A stretch of 15,143 nucleotides of DNA, taken from positions 1 to 15,143 of the forward strand of contig CANOBT010000131.1 of assembly GCA_947564305.1 (NCBI GenBank), in the 5' to 3' direction. The notes below the pieces were generated by a model that searched no databases, was not told where the DNA came from, and saw nothing but the letters and a program-made list of their open reading frames with translations. The translations under genes were made by a program, and so were the position numbers. This stretch comes from an uncultured Lachnospiraceae bacterium (GTDB lineage: Bacteria > Bacillota_A > Clostridia > Lachnospirales > Lachnospiraceae). Positions 1 to 6,561 of the stretch are shown here, in pieces; positions within the stretch are counted from its first letter, which is position 1, and every line of letters starts with the position of its first letter.

Positions 1-1
1 A

Positions 2-364
2 TCATCTAGAGAAAGCGCTACAATATAATTGTAGATTACCTGATTGCTTTTCCTCAGGATTTTTGTAGACTTTCAAGTATTCTTGGTATTCCTCAATATC
101 AACGGGTTCAATGCGCTCTAAATCCTGTACTGTAAATTGCTCCACAGAATAATTCCTATACACTGGATTATTTTCCATGAGAAAATGGAAAAATACCCGA
201 ATATCATATGCATAAGAAATTCTCGTTCTTGTGGACGTCTGTGGCTCAACAGCCCGGAAATAATCCTTTGCAAAAGGCGGCAACGTCTTCAGGATTTCAC
301 GTAAACGTAAAGTATCATCAATATAAAGCTGTTCATGATATGTTTTGGTATTGGTGTCAGACAT
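2..364 (-). CDS. Tyrosine recombinase / integrase, N-terminal part (runs off the left edge)
   Basis: Only the first 120 residues are in the window; the frame is open to the edge. They match the N-terminal SAM-like, core-binding domain of phage-integrase/XerC-D recombinases: the stretch TRTRISYAYDIRVFFHFL (about residues 46-63) and the following helix ending in a VDIEEYQEYL-like segment are typical of the arm that wraps DNA beside the catalytic domain. The catalytic R-H-R-Y residues would lie outside the window, so the kind of recombinase (housekeeping Xer, integron-like or element integrase) cannot be told. The ATG at 362-364 has a good ribosome binding site, AAGGGGAG, a few bases upstream. 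It is transcribed away from lexA from its own promoter, with a roughly 75-base structured leader. Family assignment is fairly sure; precise role is not. Confidence 0.75.
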   Translation of the reverse strand: MSDTNTKTYHEQLYIDDTLRLREILKTLPPFAKDYFRAVEPQTSTRTRISYAYDIRVFFHFLMENNPVYRNYSVEQFTVQDLERIEPVDIEEYQEYLKVYKNPEEKQSGNLQLYCSAFSR

Positions 365-397
365 AAAAAACTCCCCTTAAAAATGATTTGATATTTG

Positions 398-440
398 TCA
401 CCAGCCTTTAGGCTGATGACCTGCTTGCGCATCAGCGCAA
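398..440 (-). promoter_or_regulatory. Structured 5' leader of the recombinase gene: two hairpins and an alternative stem
   Basis: Read on the minus strand, the leader starts with TTGCGC-TGAT-GCGCAA (425-440), a perfect 6-bp stem with a 4-base loop that begins about at the predicted transcription start. A second hairpin (398-419) has 9-bp arms, one of them a G-U pair, and a TAAA loop. GCTGATG (430-436, from the first hairpin) is also a perfect complement of CATCAGC (412-418, from the second), so the two hairpins and this 7-bp stem exclude each other. No U-tract follows the second hairpin, so it is not a classical terminator. The function (RNA switch, transcript protection or protein operator) is inference. 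Confidence 0.5.
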
Positions 441-445
441 TTCAT

Positions 446-474
446 ATTATAGCATAAATCCTATTTTTTGTCTA
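446..474 (-). promoter_or_regulatory. Promoter of the recombinase gene
   Basis: On the minus strand TAGACA (469-474) and TATAAT (446-451) are separated by exactly 17 bases, and TGC directly before TATAAT makes an extended -10. This gives a predicted start near 439. No LexA box was seen overlapping it, so it does not look SOS-controlled. Confidence 0.75.
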
Positions 475-560
475 TATCTTTTGGAAAAATCGGTATTTGT
501 CGTATAGATGTATTTTGGTGTTTCTACTACTCTTACTGATAAATTTCAGATATTTTAGAG

Positions 561-587
561 CGAACATATTTTCGCAACAAGTGTTTG
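561..587 (+). promoter_or_regulatory. Two tandem LexA boxes (SOS operators) upstream of lexA
   Basis: CGAACATATTTTCG at 561-574 differs at one position from the Gram-positive LexA consensus CGAACATATGTTCG. The adjacent GCAACAAGTGTTTG at 574-587 fits 12 of 14 positions of CGAACRNRYGTTYG. The second box overlaps the -35 region of the lexA promoter, so bound LexA would block RNA polymerase: negative autoregulation, as known for LexA. Confidence 0.85.
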
Positions 588-613
588 CTTTTTTATTCCC
601 GGTGTGTTATGAT
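585..613 (+). promoter_or_regulatory. lexA promoter
   Basis: TTGCTT (585-590) is followed after 17 bases by TATGAT (608-613), with TGT just before the -10 giving an extended -10 element. The weak -35 overlaps the second LexA box. A strong ribosome binding site, AGGAGGT (647-653), precedes the lexA ATG by 5 bases. Confidence 0.75.
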
Positions 614-658
614 GATAGAAATAAAAACTGTTCAGAACGATTCATCAGGAGGTAAATT

Positions 659-1276
659 ATGCCACAGGGAAAGATTACAAAAAAACAGGAAGAGATTCTG
701 ACATATATCAAATCACAGATTTTATCTCGTGGATTTCCGCCTTCTGTAAGGGAGATATGTGAGGCTGTGAATCTGAAGTCTACCTCTTCAGTTCATTCCC
801 ATCTTGAGACCTTAGAGAAAAACGGCTATATCCATCGTGATCCGACGAAACCGCGTGCAATTGAGATTTTAGATGATACCTTTAATTTGACCCGCCGAGA
901 GGTCGTGAACGTGCCGATTCTTGGACATATTGCGGCAGGGGAACCACTTCTTGCCCAGCAGAATATTGAGAACTACTTCCCGGTTCCGGTCGAGATGCTT
1001 CCGAATAAACAGACTTATCTTCTTGTAGTTCAGGGGGAAAGTATGATCAATGCCGGTATTCTCAACGGGGATTATGTACTCATTCAGGAAGAACATACGG
1101 CGTCAGACGGCGATATGGTAGCTGCATTAATTGATGATGGCGCTACGGTGAAGACATTTTATAAAGAGGATGGATATATCCGGCTGCAGCCAGAGAATGA
1201 TTATATGGAGCCAATCATTGTTAAAGATGTGACGATATTAGGAAAAGTAATCGGTGTATTTCGTTTTTTTGATTAG
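659..1276 (+). CDS. lexA: LexA repressor (SOS regulator, self-cleaving)
   Basis: The 205-residue protein has the usual LexA length and order. Residues 1-70 form the winged-helix DNA-binding domain, with the PPSVREIC and STSSVHSHLETLEKNGYI segments. The Ala93-Gly94 bond in HIAAGEP is the autocleavage site. The catalytic dyad is Ser128 in QGESMINAGI and Lys165 in ATVKTFYKEDG. In the cell LexA represses DNA repair genes and cuts itself when RecA filaments form on single-stranded DNA. All catalytic residues are present, so it should be functional. Twin LexA boxes over its promoter indicate autoregulation. It stands alone on the plus strand between a divergent recombinase gene and the convergent rsfS end. 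Start choice is supported by AGGAGGT five bases before the ATG. Confidence 0.97.
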   Translation: MPQGKITKKQEEILTYIKSQILSRGFPPSVREICEAVNLKSTSSVHSHLETLEKNGYIHRDPTKPRAIEILDDTFNLTRREVVNVPILGHIAAGEPLLAQQNIENYFPVPVEMLPNKQTYLLVVQGESMINAGILNGDYVLIQEEHTASDGDMVAALIDDGATVKTFYKEDGYIRLQPENDYMEPIIVKDVTILGKVIGVFRFFD

Positions 1277-1305
1277 ATTACGGCTTATTATTTATCAGGT
1301 TATAC

Positions 1306-1353
1306 ACACACCAAAAAAGCCCGCAATTTAAATTGTGGGCTTTTTTGGTGTGT
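1306..1353. terminator. Bidirectional intrinsic terminator between lexA and rsfS
   Basis: A 48-bp inverted repeat with one G-U position: ACACACCAAAAAAGCCCGCA pairs with the matching right arm around an ATTTAAAT centre. The arms contain A6 on the left and T6 on the right, so transcripts from either side have a GC-rich inner stem followed by U6. It lies 30 bases after the lexA stop and 27 bases after the rsfS stop on the other strand, and serves the two convergent units. Confidence 0.9.
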
Positions 1354-1380
1354 ATGAAAATTAGTAAATATTCATTATAT

Positions 1381-1737
1381 TTATGACAGACTTTCAATAT
1401 CAATCGTCTTACCATCCCGCCATATGCGTTCCAGATCATAAAACAGACGGTTTTCTTTGTCAAAGACATGTACGATGATATCACCGAAATCCATCAATAC
1501 CCAGCTTCCGCTTCCATAGCCTTCTCTCTGTTTCACAGAATATCCTGCTTTTAACAATTCCTCTTCAACATTATCTACCATTGCGCGAATCTGACTGTCA
1601 TTAGAACCGCTTGCAATCAAAAAATAATCTGCAAGTACAGAGATTCCGGAAATATCAATAATCTTAATATCTTCTCCTTTTTTATCTGCCAAGGCATGAT
1701 AAGCAATCCGGGCCATTTCTTTTGGCTGTTCCATCAT
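1381..1737 (-). CDS. rsfS: Ribosomal silencing factor RsfS
   Basis: The 118-residue protein is the normal length for RsfS (DUF143/Iojap family). Characteristic stretches are ADYFLIASGSNDSQIRAM (about residues 36-53), GSWVLMDFGDIIVHVF (about 77-92) and FYDLERIW. Members bind ribosomal protein L14 on the 50S subunit and block 30S joining, which slows translation when nutrients are short. It is the last gene of the rplU...rsfS array and lies 44 bases after yqeK; the LytR-CpsA-Psr gene often found between them in relatives is absent. AAAGGAGAG (1744-1752) lies 6 bases upstream of the first ATG; the next codon is also ATG, so initiation could shift by one residue. Confidence 0.95.
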   Translation of the reverse strand: MMEQPKEMARIAYHALADKKGEDIKIIDISGISVLADYFLIASGSNDSQIRAMVDNVEEELLKAGYSVKQREGYGSGSWVLMDFGDIIVHVFDKENRLFYDLERIWRDGKTIDIESLS

Positions 1738-1781
1738 ATGCTGCTCTCCTTTCCTCTCCTGCTTATTTTAAAGCAATGTCT

Positions 1782-2345
1782 TTATTTATAATATTCATAA
1801 GTATTTTTTGTCATTGGGTCAATGAAGCGCTTGGATTTTTCCAGATACTGCAATGTGGACTGAGCGCACTTACACACTGCACGCTCAATATCTGTAAACG
1901 ATAATTCACGGATTTCCGTGAGCCCGGGAATCATTTTCCGGCCGGGTTCAATATAATCTGCCAGATAAATAATCTTGTCCATCATGGACATATGAGGACG
2001 CCCTGTCGTATGATATCGGATTGCATCAAGGACCCTTGGATTGTCAATCCCATATTTTTTTTCAGCCAGATATGCTCCCAACTTAGCATGGATTAATGCA
2101 GGCGCTTCCAATTCCGCCGGTGTCAGCTTAATGTGATGTTTCTGACACAACTTAATCTGCTCTTTAGAAGAACAGTATTTTCCACAGTCATGTAACAGAC
2201 CGGCAGTCAAAGCTTCCTCCAGATTTTCATTGTACCGCATGGCAAGGGCGCCTGCCGTATACATGACACCCAGGGTATGCTGAAAACGTTCATTCTTTAA
2301 CTTTTTCTCAAGTCTCTTTTGAATTTTCTCCAGATCTGCTGTCAT
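1782..2345 (-). CDS. yqeK: YqeK, HD-domain bis(5'-nucleosyl)-tetraphosphatase (symmetrical)
   Basis: The 187-residue protein carries the HD-superfamily metal-binding set expected for YqeK: His23, the His52-Asp53 doublet in LLHDCGKY, His86, His112 in YHTTGRP, and Asp130 in LADYIEPGR. YqeK proteins hydrolyse diadenosine tetraphosphate (Ap4A) symmetrically to two ADP and are thought to control this alarmone in bacteria that lack ApaH. It follows nadD directly, a pairing conserved through Firmicutes; in some bacteria the two are fused. The ATG at 2343-2345 has GGGAG about ten bases upstream, a modest site. Family identity is clear; the enzymatic activity is known for homologues and inferred here. 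Confidence 0.93.
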   Translation of the reverse strand: MTADLEKIQKRLEKKLKNERFQHTLGVMYTAGALAMRYNENLEEALTAGLLHDCGKYCSSKEQIKLCQKHHIKLTPAELEAPALIHAKLGAYLAEKKYGIDNPRVLDAIRYHTTGRPHMSMMDKIIYLADYIEPGRKMIPGLTEIRELSFTDIERAVCKCAQSTLQYLEKSKRFIDPMTKNTYEYYK

Positions 2346-2382
2346 CTTGTTTCGTCTCCCATATCTTTTGCTATCACTTTTT

Positions 2383-2988
2383 TTACGATTGATACAGATG
2401 ATTTTTTTTGATATATTCAGCTACCGCATCCGGCACCATATAGTAGATGCTCTGCCCGTTAGAAGCACGTCTGCGAAGTGTGGTAGAAGAAATCTCAAGC
2501 AAAGGCGCCTGCAGAAGCCTGATCTTCGCACTATATTTCTGTTCCAACTCAAGGATTCTTTCCTGCATATCGGACACGTCCTTGTCATCTCTCATAGCCG
2601 CCAGAATCGTACAAGTGGGAAAGATTTCACGAAAGTATTTCCACTCTTCAATCGAAAATAGGGAATCAGCTCCCAGGATAAAATAAAAATCATTTTCAGG
2701 ATAAAGAGTATTCAACTCTCTCATAGTTTTATAGGTATAAGAATGTGCGGTTTTCTTTGCCTCGTGCAGACAAAGTTTGAAATAAGGCACATTCTTGATG
2801 GCTCTTCGGACCATTTCCACACGATGTTTCAAGGCATCCTTTTCTTCGTCCTGTTGCTTGTGAGGGGGATTTCCATTGGGAAGATACCAGATTTCATCTA
2901 ACCCAAAATCTTCATATGCAAATTCTCCTAACAGCAAATGTCCGATATGGATAGGATCAAACGTGCCTCCCATAATACCGATTTTCAT
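2383..2988 (-). CDS. nadD: Nicotinate-nucleotide adenylyltransferase NadD
   Basis: NadD transfers AMP from ATP to nicotinate mononucleotide, giving deamido-NAD in NAD synthesis. The nucleotidyltransferase signature GGTFDPIHIGH is at residues 7-17, and the second ATP-binding motif ISSTTLR is at about 166-172, followed by the usual C-terminal VPDAVAEYI helix. I chose the ATG at 2986-2988 (201 residues) rather than the in-frame GTG nine bases further upstream. The proteins usually begin MKIGIMGGTF, and AGGTGA, which spans the yhbY stop codon, is correctly placed for this ATG. It begins 5 bases after the yhbY stop and is followed by yqeK after about 37 bases. Confidence 0.96.
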   Translation of the reverse strand: MKIGIMGGTFDPIHIGHLLLGEFAYEDFGLDEIWYLPNGNPPHKQQDEEKDALKHRVEMVRRAIKNVPYFKLCLHEAKKTAHSYTYKTMRELNTLYPENDFYFILGADSLFSIEEWKYFREIFPTCTILAAMRDDKDVSDMQERILELEQKYSAKIRLLQAPLLEISSTTLRRRASNGQSIYYMVPDAVAEYIKKNHLYQS

Positions 2989-2993
2989 GGATA

Positions 2994-3326
2994 TCACCTG
3001 GCCTTGCTTGAAGATGTCTTCTGGCGTGTGGAGGCAGACGGAAGGATAATCTTTTTCTTATCTTCTTTCCCTTCTTTGTACAATACGATTTTTTTTCCAA
3101 TGACCTGCACTACCTGAGACTTTGTACGCTCTGCAATCATCTGCGCAAGCTCTCCAGGGTCATCTGTACAATTTTGGAGCACACTAATCTTGATGAGCTC
3201 TCTTGCATCTAATGCCTCAGCAATTGCCTGAGTCAGCCCAGGTGAAATACTTGATTTTCCAATTTGGAAAATGGGGTCCATTGTCATTGCCAGGCTTTTT
3301 AAATATGCTCGTTGTTTCGTTGTCAT
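2994..3326 (-). CDS. yhbY: YhbY family RNA-binding protein (CRM domain)
   Basis: The 110-residue protein has the CRS1-YhbY (CRM) domain over about residues 1-85: TTKQRAYLKSLA at the start, a QIGK turn, ALDARELIKI in the middle, and VQVIGKKIVLYK (about 73-84), which carries the GxxG-like RNA-contact loop. YhbY is associated with pre-50S particles and is thought to help ribosome assembly. A basic, low-complexity tail rich in Lys, Ser and Arg (about 86-110) extends past the domain. It lies between obgE (16 bases upstream) and nadD (coupled, with the nadD binding site overlapping this stop). GAGGAGAAG precedes the ATG. Confidence 0.92.
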   Translation of the reverse strand: MTTKQRAYLKSLAMTMDPIFQIGKSSISPGLTQAIAEALDARELIKISVLQNCTDDPGELAQMIAERTKSQVVQVIGKKIVLYKEGKEDKKKIILPSASTRQKTSSSKAR

Positions 3327-3342
3327 ATTACTTCTCCTCTTC

Positions 3343-4635
3343 CTATGAGCTGTGTTTCAGATACTCAAACTGCAGGCCGTACATCTTTACCGTATCGCCG
3401 TCCTGGATTCCTGCTGCTTCCAAATCCTCCAAAATCCCTGTGTTTTCCAAAAAGCGTTGGAAGAAGGCAAATCCTTTTTCTGCATCCAGATTGGTATATC
3501 CAAGCATTTTTTCAATTTTGGGACCTTCTACTACATACATTCCATCCACAAGCTCTACAGTATATGGCAGTTCATCATACATCAGCTCATCTTCCGGAAA
3601 ATACTCCTGCTCAAAAATGATTGGCGCCGTATCTAACTTCTGAAGTTCATCTGCTACATAGTAAAGCAGTTCCCGAATACCCTGGCCGGTAACACCTGAA
3701 ATCGGAAATACACGGATTCCTTTTTCCTCGAATTCTCTCTTTAGGCTATCCACAGGGCTTTCATCCCCAGAAAAGATTAAATCTGTTTTATTTGCCGCGA
3801 TGACTTGTGGACGTTTGGCAATGTCCGGATTATATGCCTTTAATTCCTCATTTATTTTGTAAATATCATCAATCGGGTCTCGTCCCTCTGTTCCGGCAGC
3901 ATCCACAACATGAATAATCATTTTTGTACGTTCGATATGCCTTAAGAATTCATGCCCAAGCCCAACACCTTCCGAGGCACCCTCAATCAGTCCTGGAATA
4001 TCTGCCATCACAAATCCTTTTTGGTCATCCAGATCTACAACACCCAGATTGGGATTCAATGTAGTAAAATGATAATTGGCAATCTTAGGATCTGCATTGG
4101 TGACCCTGGACAACAGAGTAGATTTTCCTACATTTGGAAAACCGACTAATCCCACATCTGCGATTACTTTCAGCTCTAATAATACTTCCAGTTCCATTGC
4201 CGGACGGCCAGGCTGCGCATACTTTGGCACCTGCATGGTAGCGGTTGCAAAATGCTGGTTTCCAAGACCGCCTCTGCCGCCTTTGAGCACAATCTGGCGT
4301 CGATTCTCTCCGGACATGTCTGCAATGACTCTTCCACTGGCGGCCTCCTTGACTACCGTTCCTTCCGGAACCTTTAAGACAAGGTCCTTGCCGCTTTTCC
4401 CATGGCAGCGTCGTTTTCCGCCTTCCTGTCCATCTTCTGCCGAAAATTTCCTTTTGTGGCGAAAATCTACCAATGTATTTAACCCTTCATCTACTTCAAA
4501 AATCAAATCGCCGCCCTTGCCGCCATCACCGCCGTCAGGACCTCCGTTGGCAACATACAATTCCCGCCGGAAACTGCAATGCCCATCGCCGCCTTTTCCT
4601 GACCGGATCAATATTTTCGCCCTGTCTGCAAACAT
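3343..4635 (-). CDS. obgE: GTPase ObgE/CgtA (50S assembly, stress signalling)
   Basis: From the ATG at 4633-4635 the protein has 430 residues, close to the usual Obg length. The glycine-rich Obg fold covers about residues 1-158. The G domain follows with G1 GFPNVGKST (165-173), the switch-II motif DIPGLIEGASEG (212-223), NKTD (282-285) and SGVTGQG. A C-terminal OCT domain occupies about 340-430. Obg binds the 50S subunit late in assembly and responds to GTP and ppGpp. A longer reading from TTG at 4659 adds eight residues, has no ribosome binding site and does not match family N-termini, whereas GGAG lies nine bases before the chosen ATG. It is separated from rpmA by an intrinsic terminator, so its expression probably depends on readthrough or a weak local promoter. 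Confidence 0.97.
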   Translation of the reverse strand: MFADRAKILIRSGKGGDGHCSFRRELYVANGGPDGGDGGKGGDLIFEVDEGLNTLVDFRHKRKFSAEDGQEGGKRRCHGKSGKDLVLKVPEGTVVKEAASGRVIADMSGENRRQIVLKGGRGGLGNQHFATATMQVPKYAQPGRPAMELEVLLELKVIADVGLVGFPNVGKSTLLSRVTNADPKIANYHFTTLNPNLGVVDLDDQKGFVMADIPGLIEGASEGVGLGHEFLRHIERTKMIIHVVDAAGTEGRDPIDDIYKINEELKAYNPDIAKRPQVIAANKTDLIFSGDESPVDSLKREFEEKGIRVFPISGVTGQGIRELLYYVADELQKLDTAPIIFEQEYFPEDELMYDELPYTVELVDGMYVVEGPKIEKMLGYTNLDAEKGFAFFQRFLENTGILEDLEAAGIQDGDTVKMYGLQFEYLKHSS

Positions 4636-4672
4636 AAAATCCTTCTCCTGTCTATACAACTATCTGTCTTAC

Positions 4673-4701
4673 AAAAAAGGCAGGAAATTTTTTCCTGCCT
4701 T
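4673..4701 (-). terminator. Intrinsic terminator between rpmA and obgE
   Basis: On the minus strand an 11-bp stem (AAGGCAGGAAA / TTTCCTGCCTT) with an AAA loop runs into T6. It lies 15 bases after the rpmA stop and about 40 bases before the obgE start. The U-tract is only on the minus-strand transcript. It should end part of the rplU-prp-rpmA transcripts. Confidence 0.85.
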
Positions 4702-4715
4702 GTAAATACAAACGA

Positions 4716-5000
4716 CTATTCAGCCTTAGGATAGATAGAAACCTGCTTCTTATCTCTTCCTTTTCTCTCAAAACGTACAACTCCATCAACCATTGCAAAT
4801 AACGTATCATCACCGCCGCGTCCTACATTCAGACCAGGATGAATCTTTGTTCCACGCTGTCTGTAAAGGATGTTGCCTGCTTTGACGAACTGGCCGTCAG
4901 CTCTCTTGGCACCTAATCTCTTTGCTTCAGAGTCACGTCCGTTCCTTGTGGAACCAACTCCCTTTTTATGAGCAAAAAACTGAAGGTTCATATTCATCAT
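4716..5000 (-). CDS. rpmA: 50S ribosomal protein L27 (with cleavable N-terminus)
   Basis: The 94-residue protein has the L27 core: [20 protein letters not shown] near the start, then [15 protein letters not shown] and the [10 protein letters not shown] segment. L27 sits at the peptidyl transferase centre, where its N-terminus reaches the P-site tRNA. Before Ala-His-Lys-Lys there is the Firmicutes extension with NLQFF; in this group Prp cuts after the two phenylalanines to expose the functional N-terminus. The Prp gene is immediately upstream. A strong site, AAGGAGGTG (5009-5017), lies eight bases before the first ATG; further ATGs at codons 2 and 4 leave the exact start ambiguous by up to three residues. 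Confidence 0.97.
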   Translation of the reverse strand: MMNMNLQFFAHKKGVGSTRNGRDSEAKRLGAKRADGQFVKAGNILYRQRGTKIHPGLNVGRGGDDTLFAMVDGVVRFERKGRDKKQVSIYPKAE

Positions 5001-5005
5001 CGTAA

Positions 5006-5338
5006 TTACACCTCCTTGAAAATTATATCCACGTATGGTTCGTATTCACTGTTGTCTTCCAGACTCTCAAAACCGAGAATCATGGTTTTCATCAACAGTT
5101 CTGCATCATGGGATGGTCTTTTACGAAAACGGAACTGGATGGTTCCCTCTTCCTCGTCGCTGACATAACTTGTCTCATCTTCCGTAAATGCCTCAAATGC
5201 ATTCAATGTATTGAGCACAAGTATGGAAACCGCCGAACATACGATATCCGCCCCGGATTCTGAAAATCCGGCATGTCCCTCGACATCAAATCCTGTATAT
5301 GCATGATGCTCATTCACATAAATCGTTACCTTAATCAT
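5006..5338 (-). CDS. prp: Ribosomal-processing cysteine protease Prp (L27 maturation)
   Basis: The 110-residue protein (formerly YsxB) has His22 in EGHAGF and Cys34 in DIVCSAVS, the catalytic pair described for Staphylococcus Prp. Prp removes the N-terminal extension of L27 and is essential in S. aureus. Its expected substrate motif is seen in the next gene, rpmA. It starts 5 bases after the rplU stop and ends inside the rpmA ribosome binding region. The 20 bases before its ATG contain no AGGAGG-like site, in contrast to both neighbours, so it is probably translated by reinitiation after rplU. The rest of the protein is acidic ([13 protein letters not shown]), as usual for the family. Confidence 0.95.
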   Translation of the reverse strand: MIKVTIYVNEHHAYTGFDVEGHAGFSESGADIVCSAVSILVLNTLNAFEAFTEDETSYVSDEEEGTIQFRFRKRPSHDAELLMKTMILGFESLEDNSEYEPYVDIIFKEV

Positions 5339-5343
5339 TGTAA

Positions 5344-5652
5344 TTATGCATTGATCTTTTCAATCTTGACTGCAGTATACTGCTGTCTGTGGCCGTTCTT
5401 TTTATGGTATCCGGTTTTTCTCTTATACTTGTAGACGATAACCTTCTTACCCTTGCCGTCACCAATCACAGATGCGGTTACGGTTGCGCCGTCTACAGTC
5501 GGATTCCCAACAACAAGGCTCTCATTATTCACTGCAAGCACCTGGTCAAAGGTATAAGTCTCTCCTGCCTCTGCGCCAAGTTTTTCCACTCTAATGATAT
5601 CACCTTCGGCTACTTTGTACTGTTTGCCACCTGTTGCTATGATCGCGTACAT
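5344..5652 (-). CDS. rplU: 50S ribosomal protein L21
   Basis: The 102-residue protein is the standard L21 length and begins [18 protein letters not shown], the family start. Its C-terminal part carries the L21 signature around [18 protein letters not shown], which binds 23S rRNA. It is the first gene of the rplU-prp-rpmA unit. AGGAGGT lies five bases before the ATG. It is preceded by its own promoter and a folded leader that probably mediates feedback control. Confidence 0.98.
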   Translation of the reverse strand: MYAIIATGGKQYKVAEGDIIRVEKLGAEAGETYTFDQVLAVNNESLVVGNPTVDGATVTASVIGDGKGKKVIVYKYKRKTGYHKKNGHRQQYTAVKIEKINA

Positions 5653-5676
5653 ATAGCACCTCCTATTATCATTACT

Positions 5677-5726
5677 CGCCAGCTATGGTGTCTGTGGGTA
5701 CAGAACTTACAAAACCTCGCTGCGCG
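5677..5726 (-). promoter_or_regulatory. Candidate L21 leader (ribosomal-protein autoregulatory RNA)
   Basis: The rplU leader is about 80 bases. On the minus strand CGCGCAGC (5719-5726) can pair with GCTGGCG (5677-5683) with one bulged G. Inside lie a GGT/ACC pairing and a terminal hairpin TCTGT-ACCC-ACAGA. An enclosing stem with an inner hairpin before an L21 gene agrees with the known L21 leader type in Firmicutes, but I could not compare it with the family model, and this fold was drawn by eye. Confidence 0.5.
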
Positions 5727-5738
5727 GCATACTATTAA

Positions 5739-5767
5739 AATATACCATGAACCTTTTATAAAGTCAA
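5739..5767 (-). promoter_or_regulatory. rplU operon promoter
   Basis: On the minus strand TTGACT (5762-5767) and TATATT (5739-5744) are 17 bases apart, close to a consensus SigA promoter. The -35 lies inside the last codons of the amidohydrolase gene, and no terminator separates the two genes. The predicted start is near 5732. Confidence 0.85.
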
Positions 5768-6541
5768 GAGCTTCTTTGCATTTTCCGTGAAAATCTGTTG
5801 CTTCTCGGACTCCGTTAAATCCATGTTATTGAAATAATCTACAGATTCCTTTTGACCGGACCATGGGGAGTCTGTGGCAAACAGAATTTTATCTGTACCA
5901 TGCTGTCTGCAGATTCGGATAAACTGTTCATCCGGAATCTTCCCAAATACAACCGCTGTGTCAAACCATACATTTTGCCCCACCAATTCCTGCTCCACTT
6001 CATCCCAGCGCAGGAATCCACCCATGTGGGCAAGAACTAACTTTTGCGGCTGTACTTCCTCAATCACTTCTCTTGCCATGGCAGGTGTGCAATGTACACA
6101 GTCAGGATATCCAGGATCAAACCCTGCGTGTACAGAAATGATCAGTCCTAATTCACTTGCAAAAGAGATAATTCTTTTATATCGGATATCATTAAAAAAG
6201 GTTTCTTGATAATCCGGATGAAGTTTGATACCGAGGAATCCTCTATTTTTCAAATCCAAAAGCTTCTCTTTATAATCTTCATTTTCAGGATGTATTCCTC
6301 CAAATGAGAGAATCTTCCCTTCCCTGTACTGCTGGGCAAAACGATTGATGCTCTCAAACTGGGTTGGATTTGTCACGACTGGAAGGGCGACGGAAAATTC
6401 CAATTCAGCATCTTTAGTGGACTGCGTTAGTCCAATTGAAGTACCATCGGTAAAAGGGATGGTTTTACACCGTTCACTTAAAAAATCAAGCGTTTTTGCG
6501 GCAATCTTATCCGGAAACATATGTGTATGGAAGTCAATCAT
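5756..6541 (-). CDS. Amidohydrolase family protein (TIM barrel, COG2159 type)
   Basis: The 261-residue protein is a metal-dependent hydrolase or decarboxylase of amidohydrolase family 2. Visible metal and catalytic residues are His5 and His7 in the N-terminal FHTH motif, Lys106 and His108 in GIKLHPD, His138 in SVHAG, His172 in LAHMGG and Asp224 in FATDSPW. The substrate cannot be told; relatives include aminocarboxymuconate-semialdehyde decarboxylase-like and uncharacterised proteins. It starts 20 bases after the aspartate kinase stop. The only strong ribosome binding site, AAGGAGG, overlaps that stop and lies an unusually long 14 bases before the ATG; no in-frame upstream start exists. It is probably cotranscribed with the kinase. 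A 5' neighbour in lysine/threonine synthesis does not by itself suggest its substrate. Confidence 0.85.
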   Translation of the reverse strand: MIDFHTHMFPDKIAAKTLDFLSERCKTIPFTDGTSIGLTQSTKDAELEFSVALPVVTNPTQFESINRFAQQYREGKILSFGGIHPENEDYKEKLLDLKNRGFLGIKLHPDYQETFFNDIRYKRIISFASELGLIISVHAGFDPGYPDCVHCTPAMAREVIEEVQPQKLVLAHMGGFLRWDEVEQELVGQNVWFDTAVVFGKIPDEQFIRICRQHGTDKILFATDSPWSGQKESVDYFNNMDLTESEKQQIFTENAKKLLTL

Positions 6542-6561
6542 GAGTCTCTTTCAAACCCTCC

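Noticed and set aside
398..419. Hairpin as an intrinsic terminator or attenuator in the recombinase leader
   Set aside because: No run of U follows the stem on the minus-strand transcript.
2447..2686. Plus-strand open frames opposite nadD, yhbY, obgE, aspartate kinase and rng
   Set aside because: They lie antisense to clearly identified genes, lack ribosome binding sites and have no recognisable domains.
4636..4659. Eight-residue N-terminal extension of Obg starting with TTG
   Set aside because: No ribosome binding site, and family N-termini begin at the ATG downstream, which has GGAG at good distance.
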